Below, piece after piece: positions 63,223 to 64,000 of a stretch of 64,000 nucleotides of DNA. This stretch comes from Valencia hispanica. Its lineage: Eukaryota > Chordata > Actinopteri > Cyprinodontiformes > Valenciidae. The stretch spans positions 37,399,461 through 37,463,460 of the forward strand of contig OY747713.1 in assembly GCA_963556495.2 (NCBI GenBank), written 5' to 3'. The notes beneath the pieces were generated by a model. It saw nothing but the letters and a program-made list of their open reading frames with translations, was not told the DNA's origin and ran no database searches. Position 1 is the stretch's first letter. Each line of letters opens with the position of its first letter. Both the position numbers and the translations under genes were made by a program.

Positions 63223-63602
63223 CAGTGGCGGTTCTAGACCAAATTTACCAGGGGGGCCAGGGTGGGGCCAGAGTTTGTTCATGGGGGCACAAAACAAAAG
63301 AATGAAGCAATATTTCAATATGTCATTGTTTGATATATTAAATGAGCCAAAGGGACTCTTGTGGCTCCTGATCCAGCAGATGAAACTCAACATGGCTGAA
63401 GCTAAAAGTTCAACACATACATTTTTTACTCATTGTTAAAATAAAACTTTAAAGGTAAGAAATGAAATCGGTCCAAGAGATAATTTAGTTATGGTTTCTG
63501 TCCAAAATCATCTTTTTCTGCAGTACAGGGGCCATAAGAGGGGCCAGGATCAGTTCTATGGGGCCACTGGCCCCCGTTGGCCCCTGTCTAGAACCGCCCA
63601 TG
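63223..63602. mobile_element. Non-autonomous hAT element, 380 bp, beside a splice acceptor
   Basis: Ends CAGTGGCGGTTCTAGAC and, right end reversed, CATGGGCGGTTCTAGAC share GGCGGTTCTAGAC. The flanks CATACCGT (63215-63222) and CATACAGT (63603-63610) match at 7 of 8 positions, a hAT target duplication. The interior is GC-rich with GGGGCCA motifs. Only 33 bp separate it from window exon 1. Confidence 0.9.
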
Positions 63603-63610
63603 CATACAGT

Positions 63611-64000
63611 AGACCTGTTAGTAACACACATGCATTTTTAGTTGCTCCTTTTTAGAAAGGACTGTTATTTGAGTCAATTCTTAGAGGATTTTCAAACTTA
63701 AGGGATAAACCCAAAGACTCAGCATGTCTACACTTTTTTTGGTGAGATTTGAGCGATCAGAAAATCCTGTGAATTATTTTCATTACTCTGCTTGATTCCT
63801 TGCAGCGTACTGTACCAATTTTTATTCCCCCGATGAAAAACAGCTCCCTGTTGGAAAAAAGGTTTTTGTTCCACCCCAAAAATTATGAAAAAAACCCAAA
63901 TCTCAGCTTTTGGGGAAGAGAACACAGTTAATGCCAGAACAACAACAACCGTTTGTGGTTATTGTTTGTGAGCATAAGACTTTTCTGATAGGAAGATGTC
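63611..64000. other. adcy2 intron to window edge
   Basis: No repeat or exon recognised. The gene continues upstream past the window end. Confidence 0.4.

Overview
This is a vertebrate nuclear window, almost certainly from a ray-finned (teleost) fish. It holds small exons with canonical GT-AG introns, a landscape dominated by Tc1/mariner remnants with hAT, PIF/Harbinger, L1 and L2-type elements typical of teleosts, and two genes that are neighbours in other vertebrates. There are no prokaryotic genes, CRISPR arrays, rRNA or convincing tRNA genes.

Two host genes can be rebuilt exon by exon. The first is cfap90 (formerly C5orf49), on the plus strand: three exons between 3493 and 11113, 137 codons, complete. 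The second is the 3' three quarters of adcy2 (adenylate cyclase type 2) on the minus strand: 20 consecutive coding exons from 63189 down to the stop codon at 17381. They encode 806 residues with no frameshift or stop and GT-AG at every junction. The window enters adcy2 at the start of the first catalytic domain; about 285 N-terminal residues lie beyond position 64000. The two genes are tail to tail, about 6.3 kb apart. A possible third gene fragment is a minus-strand open frame at 294-712 with its own AATAAA signal; I do not recognise it.

Layout: 1-3400, possible terminal exon, three-family repeats and the cfap90 upstream region with an X-box-like site; 3493-11113, cfap90 with repeat-rich introns; 11114-17380, intergenic, with an internally deleted L1 remnant, an L2-type fragment, a microsatellite and a 638-bp Harbinger element that keeps a MADF/Myb-like first exon; 17381-63189, adcy2, whose introns carry most of the transposons; 63190-64000, an adcy2 intron with a hAT element 33 bp from a splice acceptor.

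Adcy2 makes cAMP at the plasma membrane. The metal-binding aspartates of C1 and the ATP and transition-state residues of C2 are all present, so the gene reads as functional. Cfap90 is a predicted cilium/flagellum protein. No functional link between the two is implied. No clearly new biological system is visible. The best leads are a head-to-head Tc1 chimera forming a roughly 0.9-kb inverted repeat inside an adcy2 intron, several nested transposons, changed residues in two reported G-beta-gamma contact motifs of adcy2, and the unassigned terminal exon.
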